From contig NZ_MWVI01000003.1 of NCBI RefSeq assembly GCF_002087295.1, positions 1-43,169 on the forward strand: DNA of 43,169 nt, in the 5' to 3' direction. Below the pieces are notes generated by a model. The model ran no database searches and was not told where the DNA came from. It saw only the letters and a program-made list of their open reading frames with translations. Positions 1 through 12,075 of this stretch are shown here, in pieces; within the stretch, counting starts at the first letter, position 1, and each line of letters begins with the position of its first letter. Origin of the DNA: Vreelandella lionensis (GTDB lineage: Bacteria > Pseudomonadota > Gammaproteobacteria > Pseudomonadales > Halomonadaceae). Position numbers and translations under genes: made by a program.

Positions 1-330
1 GCGGTAACAAGCCAGGTACCCAGCGGTGGATAACCCGTTGTCAGTCAGTCTTGTGGGTAAGTCGCACTTTCATCCACAGCTCTAACACCGCTTCTACGCA
101 GGCACTCCGCTGCTTAATCACCTAAAGGTCAACAATTTAAAATATTGATAAAAATAGGTTTAATAGACTTATCAACAGATTTTGTCCACACCAGTAGTTA
201 CTACATCAACAGAACTTCTCTTATTTATTTTTATTTTGTTATTAATAAAGACTGAACCCTTAGGTTGGGGTGTGGAAAAACCTGACGGTTACCCACAGGA
301 GGTTTATACTGGCGGGCTTATTCCAACAGC
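1..330. other. oriC: Candidate chromosomal replication origin (oriC)
   Basis: Non-coding stretch next to mnmG with seven 9-mers at or within one base of the DnaA box TTATCCACA/TTWTNCACA. On the plus strand they are TCATCCACA (70-78), TTATCAACA (169-177), TTGTCCACA (182-190) and TTACCCACA (289-297). On the minus strand they lie at 25-33, 52-60 and 271-279, the last being TTTTCCACA, a full match to the degenerate consensus. Between them, about 130-250, is a very AT-rich tract suited to duplex unwinding. Many gammaproteobacteria have oriC beside mnmG (gidA), and parAB plus atp follow here. Function is inferred from box density and context. Confidence 0.7.
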
Positions 331-383
331 GCTGAATCGCTGACCACATCATCCGTGCCAACAGGCGCAAGACGAGGTGTCTC

Positions 384-2289
384 TTGAACTACCCCGACCG
401 CTTTGACGTGATTGTCATCGGCGGTGGCCATGCGGGAACTGAAGCCGCACTGGCCTCTGCTCGTATGGGCTGTCAAACCCTATTGCTAACTCACAACATC
501 GAGACGCTTGGCCAAATGTCGTGCAATCCCGCCATTGGCGGCATCGGCAAAAGCCATTTGGTGAAAGAAATTGATGCGCTCGGCGGTGCAATGGGGCTAG
601 CCACGGATTTAGGCGGCATCCAGTTTCGCGTGCTCAACGCACGCAAAGGGCCAGCGGTACGTGCAACCCGTGCCCAGGCCGACCGCATCCGCTACAAAGC
701 CGCCATTCGCGGCATGCTGGAAAACCAGCCCAACCTGACGATTTTTCAGCAGGCGGCAGGTGATCTCATTGTTGGATAACAACACCGTACGCGGCGTCGT
801 GACTGAAACCGGCATTCACTTTCACGCGGAATCCGTTGTGCTCTCAACCGGTACCTTCCTGGGTGGCGTTATCCACATCGGGTTGGATCAAAGCCGCGGA
901 GGCCGCGCGGGTGATCCGCCCTCCAACGCGCTGGCAGAACGACTGCGTGCGTTGCCGTTTCACGTTGACCGGCTCAAAACCGGCACGCCGCCGCGTATCG
1001 ATGCCAAAACCGTCGATTTTTCGCAGTTGGAAGAGCAGCCGGGCGATACCCCAACGCCGGTGATGTCTTACCTCGGCTCGCGGGAGATGCATCCCCAGCA
1101 GGTGAGCTGCCATATCGCGCACACCAACGAGCGCACCCACGAGATTATTCTGGGTAACTTGGATCGCTCGCCAATGTACTCTGGCGTGATTGAAGGGATC
1201 GGCCCGCGCTACTGCCCCTCGATTGAAGATAAAGTGCACCGCTTTGCCGACAAATCGAGCCATCAGGTGTTCATCGAGCCTGAAGGCCTGGATACCCACG
1301 AGCTCTATCCCAACGGCATCTCGACCTCGCTGCCGTTTGATGTGCAGCTGCAGGTGGTGCGCTCGATCAAAGGGTTAGAAAACGCACACATCACGCGTCC
1401 TGGCTATGCCATTGAGTACGATTTCTTTGATCCGCGGGATTTGAAACACTCGCTGAAAACCAAATTTATCCACAACCTGTTTTTTGCCGGACAAATCAAC
1501 GGCACAACCGGTTATGAAGAAGCGGGTGCCCAGGGGCTACTGGCGGGCTTAAACGCCGCTCGCCGCGCTAAACAGCTCGACGCTGGGTCCCCCCGCCGTG
1601 ATGAAGCCTACCTCGGCGTTTTGGTAGACGACTTAATCACCATGGGCACCCAAAGAGCCCTACCGCATGTTTATTCGCGGGCGGAATACCGCCTGCTGCT
1701 GCGTGAAGATAATGCCGATCTGCGCCTGACCGAAAAAGGCCGCAAGCTAGGCTTAGTCGACGACACGCGCTGGGCAGCGTTTAGTCAAAAGCGCGAAGCC
1801 ATCGAGCGGGAAACTGCACGCTTGGCCACCGCTTGGGTACAGCCCAATAGCCCGGCAGCGGAAAAAATCGCTGAAAAAACCGGCAGGCCGCTACCCCGAG
1901 AGTACTGCTTAAGCGATTTGTTGAAACGCCCTGAGCTGACGTATGCCGATATTACCTCGCTCCCCGGTATGGAAAGCGGTGATGTGCATGACGAAGCCGT
2001 GGCCGAACAGGTGCAAATTCAAGCCAAATATCAGGGCTATATTGATCGTCAGCAGGATGAGATCGATAAGCTTAAGCGTCATGAAGCTACGCCGCTGCCT
2101 GCGGAACTTGATTATCACCGGGTGGAAGGTCTCTCCAACGAGATTCGCCAAAAACTCAGCGACACCCGTCCTGAAACCCTTGCACATGCAGCCAGGATTT
2201 CTGGGGTAACGCCCGCAGCTATATCGATTCTGCTCGTGCATCTGAAAAAACGCCGCCTGATTACCAACGCCGAGGTGGCCAACGGATGA
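384..2289 (+). CDS. mnmG: tRNA uridine-5-carboxymethylaminomethyl(34) synthesis enzyme MnmG (frameshifted)
   Basis: FAD-dependent enzyme that works with MnmE to build cmnm5U at the wobble position of certain tRNAs. The N-terminus shows the dinucleotide-binding GGGHAG (about residues 13-18), followed by the family stretches [24 protein letters not shown] and GRAGDPPS. The C-terminal half is typical through [16 protein letters not shown] residues. The chosen start is TTG at 384, which gives the conserved [15 protein letters not shown] opening; no ATG fits. Frame changes near 773-776: the first frame ends at a TAA while the protein resumes at DNNTVRGVV, consistent with one surplus base. Restored length is about 634 aa (E. 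coli 629). The stop overlaps the rsmG start as ATGA. Confidence 0.95.
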
Positions 2290-2947
2290 GTCGACTCCAG
2301 CCGCTGGTCAACAGCTTACCCAATGGCGTTGCACCACGACTTGATCAAGGCCTATCAGCGCTAGGGGTTGTGATTAGCGCTGAACAGAGAGAGCAGCTGC
2401 TTGGTTTACTGGCGCTGTTGCACAAGTGGAACCGGGCTTATAATCTCACCGCAGTCCGTGATGCTGAAGAAATGGTCTCGCGTCACGTACTGGATACGCC
2501 GCCGTTGCTCCCTACGTTCACGGCCCAACGCTGCTGGATGTGGGGGCAGGGCCTGGGTTACCCGGCTTAGTACTAGCGATTATGAAGCCCGAACTTCAGG
2601 TGACGCTGCTGGATAGCAATGGCAAGAAAGTCCGCTTCCAGCGCCAAGCGGTGATGGAGTTGGCGCTGACGAACGTGACGCCTACTCAGGCACGGGTAGA
2701 GCAGTTCGCCGGCCAGCACTTTGATCAGGTGATCTCACGTGCGTTTGCCAGTTTGGTGGATTTCGTGACACTAACGCGCCCCCTGCCATCTGCAAATGGT
2801 CAGTGGCTAGCAATGAAAGGCCCTGGTGCCGATGACGAGCTGCGTGACCTGCCGGAAGGCATTGAACTCAGCGAGCGCCACCTGTTGAATGTACCCTTTG
2901 AAACGGCCGAGCGGCAGCTGTTGATCCCTGACCCCAAAAGGAGTTGA
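2286..2947 (+). CDS. rsmG: 16S rRNA (guanine527-N7)-methyltransferase RsmG (frameshifted)
   Basis: AdoMet-dependent methyltransferase that makes m7G527 in 16S rRNA. The N-terminal part carries the family signature [14 protein letters not shown] and SRHVLD; the second part has the AdoMet-binding [12 protein letters not shown]. Between them the reading frame changes just after the codons for VLD, about 2496. Reading the other frame from there gives AAVAPYVHG joined to LLDVGAGPG, which matches the family, so a single indel explains the break. Restored length is about 220 aa. Start ATG 2286 overlaps the mnmG stop by 4 nt, indicating translational coupling, and parA starts 3 nt after the stop. Confidence 0.92.
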
Positions 2948-2950
2948 GTA

Positions 2951-3718
2951 GTGAGCCAGATCATTGCCCTGACCAACCAAAAAGGCGGCGTGGGCAAGAC
3001 CACTTCAGCCGTTAACCTGGCCGCCAGCCTGGCTGCTCTTGATCGCCGCGTACTGCTGGTGGATTTGGACCCACAGGGCCATGCCAGCATGGGCAGCGGG
3101 ATCGACAAGTACGATCTTGAGAAAAGCGTGCTGGACGTGTTGCTTGGTGAAGCCACTGCAGGCGAGGTTATCGTTCGCGGGCTGCCGGTTCACTACGACG
3201 TTCTACCCGGTAACGGCGACCTCACTGCAGCAGAAGTCGAATTACTGGATAGCGACCAGCGCCAAAGCCGCCTATCGCTCGCGCTCGCCAGCGTCGCGGA
3301 CGATTACGACGTGGTGCTGATCGACTGCCCGCCGTCGCTGAATATGCTGACGGTGAACGCACTCACCGCCGCCCATGGCGTACTGATTCCGCTACAGTGT
3401 GAGTTTTACGCCCTAGAGGGGCTCTCCGCGTTGCTGGATACGGTGGAGCAGATCAAACAAAGCGTGAATCCTGAGCTTGCCGTCTCCGGGATTCTGCGCA
3501 CCATGTACGATAAGCGCACCAGTCTCACCCGCGAAGTGGATAAGCAGCTACGCGACTTTTTCGGCGATGCGCTTTTGAAAACGACGATTCCGCGCAACGT
3601 GAAAGTCGCTGAAGCGCCAAGCCACGGCGTACCGGTCACCCAATACGCGCGTTTTTCGCGGGGTAGCCAAGCCTATCGCGTGCTGGCCAAAGAGATGATT
3701 CGGCGTCTGTCGTTGTAA
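2951..3718 (+). CDS. parA: Chromosome-partitioning ATPase ParA (Soj family)
   Basis: MinD/ParA-type Walker ATPase that positions ParB-parS complexes and so segregates the origin. The deviant Walker A motif KGGVGKTT lies at residues 11-18, the Walker A' region reads LLVDLDPQG, and Walker B reads VLIDCPPS. Length 255 aa is normal for chromosomal ParA. Start is GTG 2951, directly preceded by AAAAGGAG-like sequence at the end of rsmG. The gene is uninterrupted and forms an operon with rsmG upstream and parB downstream, the usual arrangement beside oriC. Confidence 0.95.
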   Translation: MSQIIALTNQKGGVGKTTSAVNLAASLAALDRRVLLVDLDPQGHASMGSGIDKYDLEKSVLDVLLGEATAGEVIVRGLPVHYDVLPGNGDLTAAEVELLDSDQRQSRLSLALASVADDYDVVLIDCPPSLNMLTVNALTAAHGVLIPLQCEFYALEGLSALLDTVEQIKQSVNPELAVSGILRTMYDKRTSLTREVDKQLRDFFGDALLKTTIPRNVKVAEAPSHGVPVTQYARFSRGSQAYRVLAKEMIRRLSL

Positions 3719-3772
3719 CGGTTCCGCTGTAGCGTTCAAAGCACGTAACGTTAAAAGTACGAGGGAAAGCGA

Positions 3773-4700
3773 ATGACGCGTAAACGCGTGCTAGGACGTG
3801 GCCTGGATGCCCTGATTGGTGCGGGCGCACGTCGTCGTGACAGTTTAGACCTGACCGGTGGCGCAACGCTTGAGAGCGCCGACGCCCCGGTGCCAGACGT
3901 GGCGGTAGATGACGCAATGGCTGAACGCCTGGAGCGTCTGCCACTTGGGCAACTGATGCGCGGAAAGTAACAGCCCCGCCGAGACATCCAGCTGAAGCCC
4001 TGGAAGAGCTTGCCGACTCGATCCGTGCCCAAGGCGTGATGCAGCCCATCGTAGTGCGTCCGGTAGGTAAAGACCGCTATGAAATTATTGCCGGTGAGCG
4101 CCGCTGGCGCGCCGCGCAACTGGCCGAGCTGGACGTTATTCCGGCGGTCATACGCCATGTGAGTGATGAAGTCGCGCTGGCCTTAGCGCTGATTGAAAAC
4201 ATCCAGCGGGAAAATCTCAACGCCATTGAAGAAGCGATTGCGCTGAAGCGTTTGGGTGATGAATTTGAACTCACTCAGCAACAGATTGCCGATGCAGTGG
4301 GTAAGTCTCGTACCCAGGTTGCCAACTTGCTTCGTCTGCTGGCCCTCGACCCAGAGGTGCAAACCCTGCTAGAGCGGGGCGATTTAGATATGGGTCACGC
4401 TCGCGCACGCTCTCGTTAAATAGTGCACAGCAGCGCCAAGTCGCCCACGAAGTGGTCAATAAAGACCTTACCGTGCGCGATACCGAAGCGCTGGTGAAAA
4501 AGGTGCAAACCCATCAGGCGCCTGTATCTTCTGCCAAGCAGTCAGCCAAAACACCCGATGTGGCCCGCTTAGAAACCCATCTGGGTGAGCTTCTCGGCGC
4601 GCCTGTTTCGATTGATCATGGTCAAAAAGGCAAAGGCCGAGTCACTATTCGTTATACAAGCCTTGAAGAGCTGGATGGAATTCTAGCGCATATTAAATAG
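3773..4700 (+). CDS. parB: Chromosome-partitioning protein ParB (in-frame stop and two frameshifts)
   Basis: CTP-dependent DNA clamp that loads at parS and partners ParA. The N-terminus KRVLGRGLDALIG is the typical ParA-stimulating region. The CTP-binding GERRWRAAQLA and ENIQRENLNAIEEA boxes follow, then a helix-turn-helix and a C-terminal dimerisation domain. Three lesions split it. TAA at 3968-3970 stands where a Tyr codon is expected before QPRRDIQ; about one base is missing near 4001 before EALEELADSIRAQG; another is missing near 4406 between GHARA and LSLNSAQQRQV. Restored length is about 309 aa, normal for the family. RBS GAGGG lies just upstream of ATG 3773. I saw no parS palindrome in the window. 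Confidence 0.9.
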
Positions 4701-4782
4701 CACGCTAATGAAAGATACGGCCTATTTTTAGCCCTTTGGTCGCAAGTCGATGCTGAAACGCGCGAATTCCGTGCAACTTCGG

Positions 4783-4811
4783 TTGAAGGTGTGATAGCGC
4801 TTCCCTATAAT
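4783..4811 (+). promoter_or_regulatory. Probable sigma-70 promoter of the atp operon
   Basis: TTGAAG at 4783-4788 and TATAAT at 4806-4811 are separated by 17 bp, close to the ideal sigma-70 promoter. It lies about 80 bp upstream of atpI and after the parB stop, where the ATP synthase operon promoter is expected. Confidence 0.75.
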
Positions 4812-4893
4812 CGCGCAAGATTTGTGCAGGTTGGTATTAAGTCACCTACCTGCCAAAGCAATAATGGCCGTTCATTTGACGTACTGGGGAAAT

Positions 4894-5285
4894 ATGCAGC
4901 GAATTGAGACCCAGCGACGTAAAGCGTACATCATACGGTTGGCCATTATTCAACTGCTAGTGACGCTGATGGCTATGCTGCTTGCGTATTCATCGACACA
5001 GCTAGCGGGCGTGACCTCAGTACTGAAAGGCGCTCTTGTCGCATTGTTGCCACATGCCTTTTTTGTCTATCGGATGGGGTTTTTACATACGAACGTTTCT
5101 CAGCGGTCAGCGATGCTGCTGCGCGCCGAGGCAGGTAAGTTTGGTTTGACGGTGGCACTCTTTACAGCCGTATTTGTTGCCGTGCCCCCCTCAAACCCAG
5201 CTTCTTTTTTAGCGCTTATGTCGCGATTGTTCTGACACATTGGCTGGCTCCATTGCTGATGCTAAGGCACCGCGCAACTAATTGA
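4894..5285 (+). CDS. atpI: ATP synthase accessory protein AtpI (frameshifted at the 3' end)
   Basis: Small four-helix membrane protein at the head of the atp operon that helps assemble the c-ring; the family is not essential. The chosen ATG 4894 gives MQRIETQRRKAY and follows a GGGGAAA ribosome site; a longer upstream start would add residues lacking family character. Hydrophobic segments include LAIIQLLVTLMAMLLAY and FGLTVALFTAVFVAV. In the first frame the gene stops at 5233-5235. One missing T in the six-T run at about 5205-5210 restores AYVAIVLTHWLAPLLMLRHRATN to the TGA at 5283-5285, giving about 130 aa. Confidence 0.85.
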
Positions 5286-6125
<840 letters not shown>

Positions 6126-6143
6126 GCGCACCGCTTGCGTGAG

Positions 6144-6172
6144 ATTAACCCTTAACCTTAACCCTCAACCTT
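6144..6172 (+). repeat. Short degenerate TTAACC repeat before atpE
   Basis: Three or four imperfect copies of a TTAACCC/TTAACC unit lie between atpB and atpE, just upstream of the atpE ribosome site. The leader is C/A-rich and probably unstructured, which may favour the high translation that atpE needs. That role is inference. Confidence 0.4.
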
Positions 6173-6186
6173 GCACTTAAACTTGA

Positions 6187-6432
<246 letters not shown>

Positions 6433-6510
6433 TGATTGCATCGCCGGGCGGCTAACCCGCTCGGTTTTGTTTCACTCCGGTCGCCACGAAATTGTCAGAG
6501 GTACATCCCT

Positions 6511-6981
6511 GTGAATATCAACATGACGCTTATCGGGCAGACGATCGCCTTCGCGATCTTTGTCTGGTTTTGCATAAAGTATGTGTGGCCTCCGATCAGC
6601 AACGCGCTTCATGAGCGTCAGAAAAAGATTGCTGATGGCTTGGACGCAGCCAGCCGTGCGACTCGCGACCTTGAGCTAGCTCAAGAGCGCGCTGAGCAAA
6701 CGCTGCGTGAAAGCAAGGCCCAGGCTTCTCAAATTCTCGAGCAAGCCAACAAGCGCTCTGCTCAAATGATCGAAGAAGCACGCGAACAGGCTCGCGCTGA
6801 AGGCGAACGCCTGATGGCAAGCGCTCGTTCCGAAATTGAGCAAGAAGTGAATCGTGCAAAAGACGAGCTTCGTGCCCAGGTTTCTCACCTCGCCATCCTT
6901 GGTGCCGAGCGTGTATTAGAAGCTTCGGTCGACGAGAAAGCACATCGCAAGTTACTTGATGAGCTTGCTGCTGAACTGTAA
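6511..6981 (+). CDS. atpF: F1Fo ATP synthase subunit b
   Basis: Peripheral-stalk subunit. The chosen start is GTG 6511, giving [17 protein letters not shown] as in other b subunits and exactly 156 aa, the E. coli length. AGAGG at 6497-6501 is its ribosome site. One N-terminal membrane helix (about residues 6-25) is followed by a long charged coiled coil rich in Glu, Arg and Ala. In-frame codons upstream would add a non-homologous extension. It lies 11 nt before atpH. Confidence 0.95.
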   Translation: MNINMTLIGQTIAFAIFVWFCIKYVWPPISNALHERQKKIADGLDAASRATRDLELAQERAEQTLRESKAQASQILEQANKRSAQMIEEAREQARAEGERLMASARSEIEQEVNRAKDELRAQVSHLAILGAERVLEASVDEKAHRKLLDELAAEL

Positions 6982-6992
6982 CGAGGTGACCC

Positions 6993-7529
6993 ATGGCGGA
7001 ATTACTTACCGTCGCTCGTCCTTACGCTAAGGCGGCGTTTGAATACGCGCGTGATCATGAGGCGATTGATAGCTGGTCTCAGGCGCTTAGTTTTTTAAGC
7101 GCTGCGGTTGCTAACAGCGACTTTCGTCGCTTGATGGGCAGTCCAAAACTTGAGAATGACAAAAAAGTAGAGCTGCTTTCCGATATGTTGCCGGAACAGC
7201 AGAACGATGATTTGTCACGCTTTTTGGATACCTTGGCCGACCAAGGTCGCCTGACGGCACTGCCCTTTATCGCTGAACAGTTCGAGTACCTGCGTGCCGA
7301 ACATGAACAGCGTGTTGAAGTGACCGTTACGTCCGCCTATGAGCTGGACGGCGAACAGCAGACCAAGCTAGCAGACGCGCTCAAGAAACGTTTGAATCGC
7401 GAAATCTCCATTACTACTCAGGTGGACAAGTCGCTTATTGGCGGTGTCATCCTGCGTGCCGGCGATACCGTCATTGACGGTTCGGTGCGTGGTCGATTGA
7501 ACCGCCTTTCTGAAGCACTGACCGCTTGA
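6993..7529 (+). CDS. atpH: F1Fo ATP synthase subunit delta
   Basis: Caps the F1 head and links it to the b-subunit stalk. 178 aa, matching the family. The N-terminus [17 protein letters not shown] and the C-terminal [25 protein letters not shown] (read as two adjoining motifs) are diagnostic. ATG 6993 follows CGAGGTGA. The frame is intact. Confidence 0.95.
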   Translation: MAELLTVARPYAKAAFEYARDHEAIDSWSQALSFLSAAVANSDFRRLMGSPKLENDKKVELLSDMLPEQQNDDLSRFLDTLADQGRLTALPFIAEQFEYLRAEHEQRVEVTVTSAYELDGEQQTKLADALKKRLNREISITTQVDKSLIGGVILRAGDTVIDGSVRGRLNRLSEALTA

Positions 7530-7545
7530 GTCTGAGGGACATGGC

Positions 7546-9090
7546 ATGCAGCAACTGAATCCTTCCGAGATCAGCGACATCCTCAAGCAGCGAATTGAGA
7601 AGCTTGACGTCGCATCCGAAGCCCGTAATCAGGGCACCATCGTCAGCGTTTCCGACGGTATCGTGAAAATTCACGGCCTCGAAGACGCGATGTTTGGTGA
7701 AATGATCGAATTCCCGAACAGCATCTTCGGCATGGTACTGAACCTGGAGCGTGACTCCGTCGGTGCTGTTGTCCTGGGTGACTACCTACAGCTTGAAGAA
7801 GGCATGACCGCTCAGTGTACCGGTCGCATTCTGGAAGTTCCGGTAGGCCCTGAGCTGATTGGTCGCGTTGTCGCCGCGCTGGGTAACCCCATCGACGGCA
7901 AAGGCGATATCAACGCTAAACTGACCGACGCGGTAGAAAAAGTAGCGCCTGGCGTTATTACCCGTCAGTCCGTTGACGAGCCGATCCAAACTGGTCTGAA
8001 ATCCATCGACGCCATGGTGCCAATCGGTCGTGGTCAGCGTGAGCTGATCATCGGTGACCGTCAGATTGGTAAATCCGCCATTGCCATCGATGCGATCATC
8101 AACCAGAAAGGCAAAGGCGTGACCTGTGTCTACGTCGCGATCGGTCAGAAGCAGTCGACCATTGCTAACGTGGTGCGCAAGCTAGAAGAGCACGGCGCGA
8201 TGGATCACACCATCGTTGTAGCTGCAGGCGCTGCCGATCCGGCACCGATGCAGTTCCTGGCCGCCTACTCTGGCTGCACCATGGGTGAATATTTCCGCGA
8301 TCGCGGTGAAGACGCACTGATTGTCTATGACGATCTTTCCAAGCAGGCTGTTGCCTACCGCCAGGTATCGCTGCTGCTGCGTCGTCCGCCGGGCCGTGAA
8401 GCTTACCCGGGTGACGTTTTCTATCTCCACTCACGTCTGCTGGAGCGCGCTGCGCGCGTTAACGCTGACTACGTTGAGAAGTTCACCAACGGTGAAGTGA
8501 CAGGCAAAACCGGTTCCTTGACCGCACTGCCGATCATCGAAACACAAGGTGGTGACGTATCGGCATTCGTACCGACCAACGTTATCTCTATCACCGATGG
8601 TCAGATCTTCCTGGAAACCAACCTGTTTAACTCCGGTATTCGTCCGGCGATTAACGCAGGTCTCTCGGTTTCTCGTGTAGGTGGTGCTGCGCAGACCAAA
8701 GTCATCAAGAAGCTGGGTGGCGGTGTTCGTCTGGCCCTGGCTCAGTACCGCGAACTGGCGGCGTTCTCGCAGTTTGCCTCTGACCTTGATGAAGCCACGC
8801 GTAAGCAGCTTGAGCACGGTCAACGTGTTACCGAACTGATGAAGCAGAAGCAGTACTCGCCGATGTCAGTTGCAGAAATGGCGCTGTCTCTGTACGCCGC
8901 TAACGAAGGTTACCTGGATGACGTGAGCGTCGATAAGGTGCTGGACTTCGAACGTGCTCTGCACGATTACATGAAGTCTGAGCACAGCGAACTGCTCGAT
9001 AAGATCAACCAGACCGGCGACTACAACGGCGAGATTCAGGACGGCTTGAAGTCAGGTCTCGAGAAGTTCAAGGCGACTCAGAGCTGGTAA
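7546..9090 (+). CDS. atpA: F1Fo ATP synthase subunit alpha
   Basis: Non-catalytic nucleotide-binding subunit of F1, 514 aa. The P-loop reads GDRQIGKS; the Ser in place of the more common Thr is tolerated in P-loops. The signature [17 protein letters not shown] is present. It starts [17 protein letters not shown] with ATG 7546 after GAGGGACATGGC. Uninterrupted and strongly conserved throughout, which contrasts with the broken atpG and atpD beside it. Confidence 0.97.
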   Translation: MQQLNPSEISDILKQRIEKLDVASEARNQGTIVSVSDGIVKIHGLEDAMFGEMIEFPNSIFGMVLNLERDSVGAVVLGDYLQLEEGMTAQCTGRILEVPVGPELIGRVVAALGNPIDGKGDINAKLTDAVEKVAPGVITRQSVDEPIQTGLKSIDAMVPIGRGQRELIIGDRQIGKSAIAIDAIINQKGKGVTCVYVAIGQKQSTIANVVRKLEEHGAMDHTIVVAAGAADPAPMQFLAAYSGCTMGEYFRDRGEDALIVYDDLSKQAVAYRQVSLLLRRPPGREAYPGDVFYLHSRLLERAARVNADYVEKFTNGEVTGKTGSLTALPIIETQGGDVSAFVPTNVISITDGQIFLETNLFNSGIRPAINAGLSVSRVGGAAQTKVIKKLGGGVRLALAQYRELAAFSQFASDLDEATRKQLEHGQRVTELMKQKQYSPMSVAEMALSLYAANEGYLDDVSVDKVLDFERALHDYMKSEHSELLDKINQTGDYNGEIQDGLKSGLEKFKATQSW

Positions 9091-9096
9091 TGTCCG

Positions 9097-9114
9097 GCCC
9101 GCCTGCGGGCGGGC
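9097..9114 (+). other. GC-rich hairpin between atpA and atpG
   Basis: GCCCGCC at 9097-9103 pairs with GGCGGGC at 9108-9114 across a 4-nt loop, right after the atpA stop. No T-run follows, so it is more likely an mRNA processing or stability element inside the operon than a full terminator. Confidence 0.5.
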
Positions 9115-9155
9115 TTGCATGCTTTCTGAGAGCCACGAACGAAAGGTAGATCGCT

Positions 9156-10042
9156 ATGGCAGCTGCAAAAGAGATACGCACCCAGATCGGGAGCATTAAA
9201 AATACGCAGAAGATTACCAGTGCCATGGAAATGGTAGCTGCATCGAAAATGCGTAAAGCGCAAGATCTGATGAAGGCTGGCCAGCCGTACGCCAAGCAGA
9301 TTCGTAACGTGGTAGGCCACATTGCTGACGCAAACCCCGAGTACAAGCACGACTATATGGTCGAGCGTAGCGAGGTAAAGCGCGTTGGTTATATCGTGGT
9401 TTCCACCGACCGTGGCCTGTGTGGCGGCTTAAACGTCAACCTGTTCAAGGCAGTGGTGAAAGACGCTGTTGCCTGGAAACAGCAAGGCGCTGAGCTGGAC
9501 TTCTGCGCCCTCGGCTCGAAGGCTGGTGCCTTCTTCCGCAATTATGGTGGCAATCTAATTGCTGCAAAAAGCGGATTGGGGAAGCACCAACCGTTGAGGG
9601 TCTGATCGGTAGCATTAAGGTGATGCTCGAAGCGTACGATGAAGGACGCCTAGACCGCCTGTACGTGGTGTATAACGAATTTGTTAACACCATGACGCAG
9701 CGGCCAGTAGTGCGTCAGCTTCTTCCTCTGTCGTCCGATATGGGCGCAGACGCTAAGCATGACAAAGAAAACGCCCGTCCCGGAAGCTGGGACTACCTGT
9801 ATGAACCGGATGCCAAGGCGTTGCTAGACAGCCTGTTGGTTCGATTCATCGAATCGCAGGTGTATCAGGCGGTAGTCGAGAACGGTGCGTGTGAACAGGC
9901 CGCCCGAATGATCGCTATGAAGAGTGCCACTGATAACGCGGGCAACCTGATCGACGATCTGGAGATGGTTTATAACAAGGCCCGTCAGGCCGCCATCACC
10001 CAGGAAATTTCCGAGATCGTCGGCGGCGCTTCAGCCGTATAA
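9156..10042 (+). CDS. atpG: F1Fo ATP synthase subunit gamma (frameshifted)
   Basis: Central rotor shaft of F1. The N-terminus [20 protein letters not shown] and the C-terminus [22 protein letters not shown] are family hallmarks. The frame changes at the GGGG run near 9579-9582: one missing G restores [29 protein letters not shown] across the break. Restored length is about 295 aa. ATG 9156 follows a GAAAGGTAG ribosome site. Confidence 0.94.
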
Positions 10043-10048
10043 CGCCTA

Positions 10049-10077
10049 GGGAGCCTGCCATCGCTTAGGTGGCTCCC
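10049..10077 (+). other. Hairpin between atpG and atpD
   Basis: GGGAGCC at 10049-10055 pairs with GGCTCCC at 10071-10077 over a 15-nt loop in the atpG-atpD gap. There is no U-tract. It may act in mRNA processing or stability. Confidence 0.45.
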
Positions 10078-10118
10078 GGCAGACAGGTTTCATTTGCAGG
10101 TTTTTGAGAGGAACCAAG

Positions 10119-11496
<1,378 letters not shown>

Positions 11497-11520
11497 TCCC
11501 GTCCATTAGGGGGATTCGCT

Positions 11521-11949
11521 ATGGCGAATAGCTTCACTTGCAATATCGTCAGCGCTGAAGATTCCATCTTCTCAGGTACTGTCGAGATGGTGGTAGCTGC
11601 AGGGATTATGGGTGACCTCGGCATTTTGCCGGGGCACACCCCGCTGCTGACCGAGCTTCAGCCAGGCCCGGTTCGCGTGATCCACGATGATGGCAAGGAA
11701 GAAAACTTCTTTGTCTCTGGCGGCTTCATGGAAGTCCAGCCTACCGTTGTCACGATCCTTGCCGACGCAGCGACCCGTGCCAGCGACCTTGATGAGGCCG
11801 CGGCGGAAGAAGCGCGTCAGCAGGCGCTGAAAGCCTTTAACGACAAGTCATCGGAGCTGGATTATACCCGCGCTGCCGCTGAACTTGCCGAAGCCGTTGC
11901 CCAGCTGCGAACGATTCAGCAGCTGCGCAAAAAGGCGGGTAAAGGCTAA
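11521..11949 (+). CDS. atpC: F1Fo ATP synthase subunit epsilon
   Basis: Regulatory rotor subunit, 142 aa, with the N-terminal beta-sandwich (MGDLGILPGHTPLLTELQPG) and a C-terminal helical hairpin ending QLRTIQQLRKKAGKG. ATG 11521 is preceded by AGGGGGA. Last gene of the operon, followed at once by the terminator. Confidence 0.95.
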   Translation: MANSFTCNIVSAEDSIFSGTVEMVVAAGIMGDLGILPGHTPLLTELQPGPVRVIHDDGKEENFFVSGGFMEVQPTVVTILADAATRASDLDEAAAEEARQQALKAFNDKSSELDYTRAAAELAEAVAQLRTIQQLRKKAGKG

Positions 11950-11969
11950 CAACACGCTGCGCGTGAACA

Positions 11970-12014
11970 AAACGCTCCTTGAGCCCGTAATAGGGTTTAA
12001 GGGGCGTTTTTTTT
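11970..12014 (+). terminator. Rho-independent terminator of the atp operon
   Basis: A 16-bp stem (AACGCTCCTTGAGCCC at 11971-11986 with its partner at 11993-12008, a few G-T pairs) has a loop GTAATA and runs into eight Ts. Confidence 0.9.
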
Positions 12015-12075
12015 GTCCGATATTAAAGCATACGATTAGGCAGTATGGCGCTTGCCTGCACACAAGGAGATGGCG

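Noticed and set aside
6144..6172. Telomere-like TTAACC repeat as a linear-replicon end
   Set aside because: Only a few degenerate copies inside the atp operon. Context makes a leader sequence far more likely.
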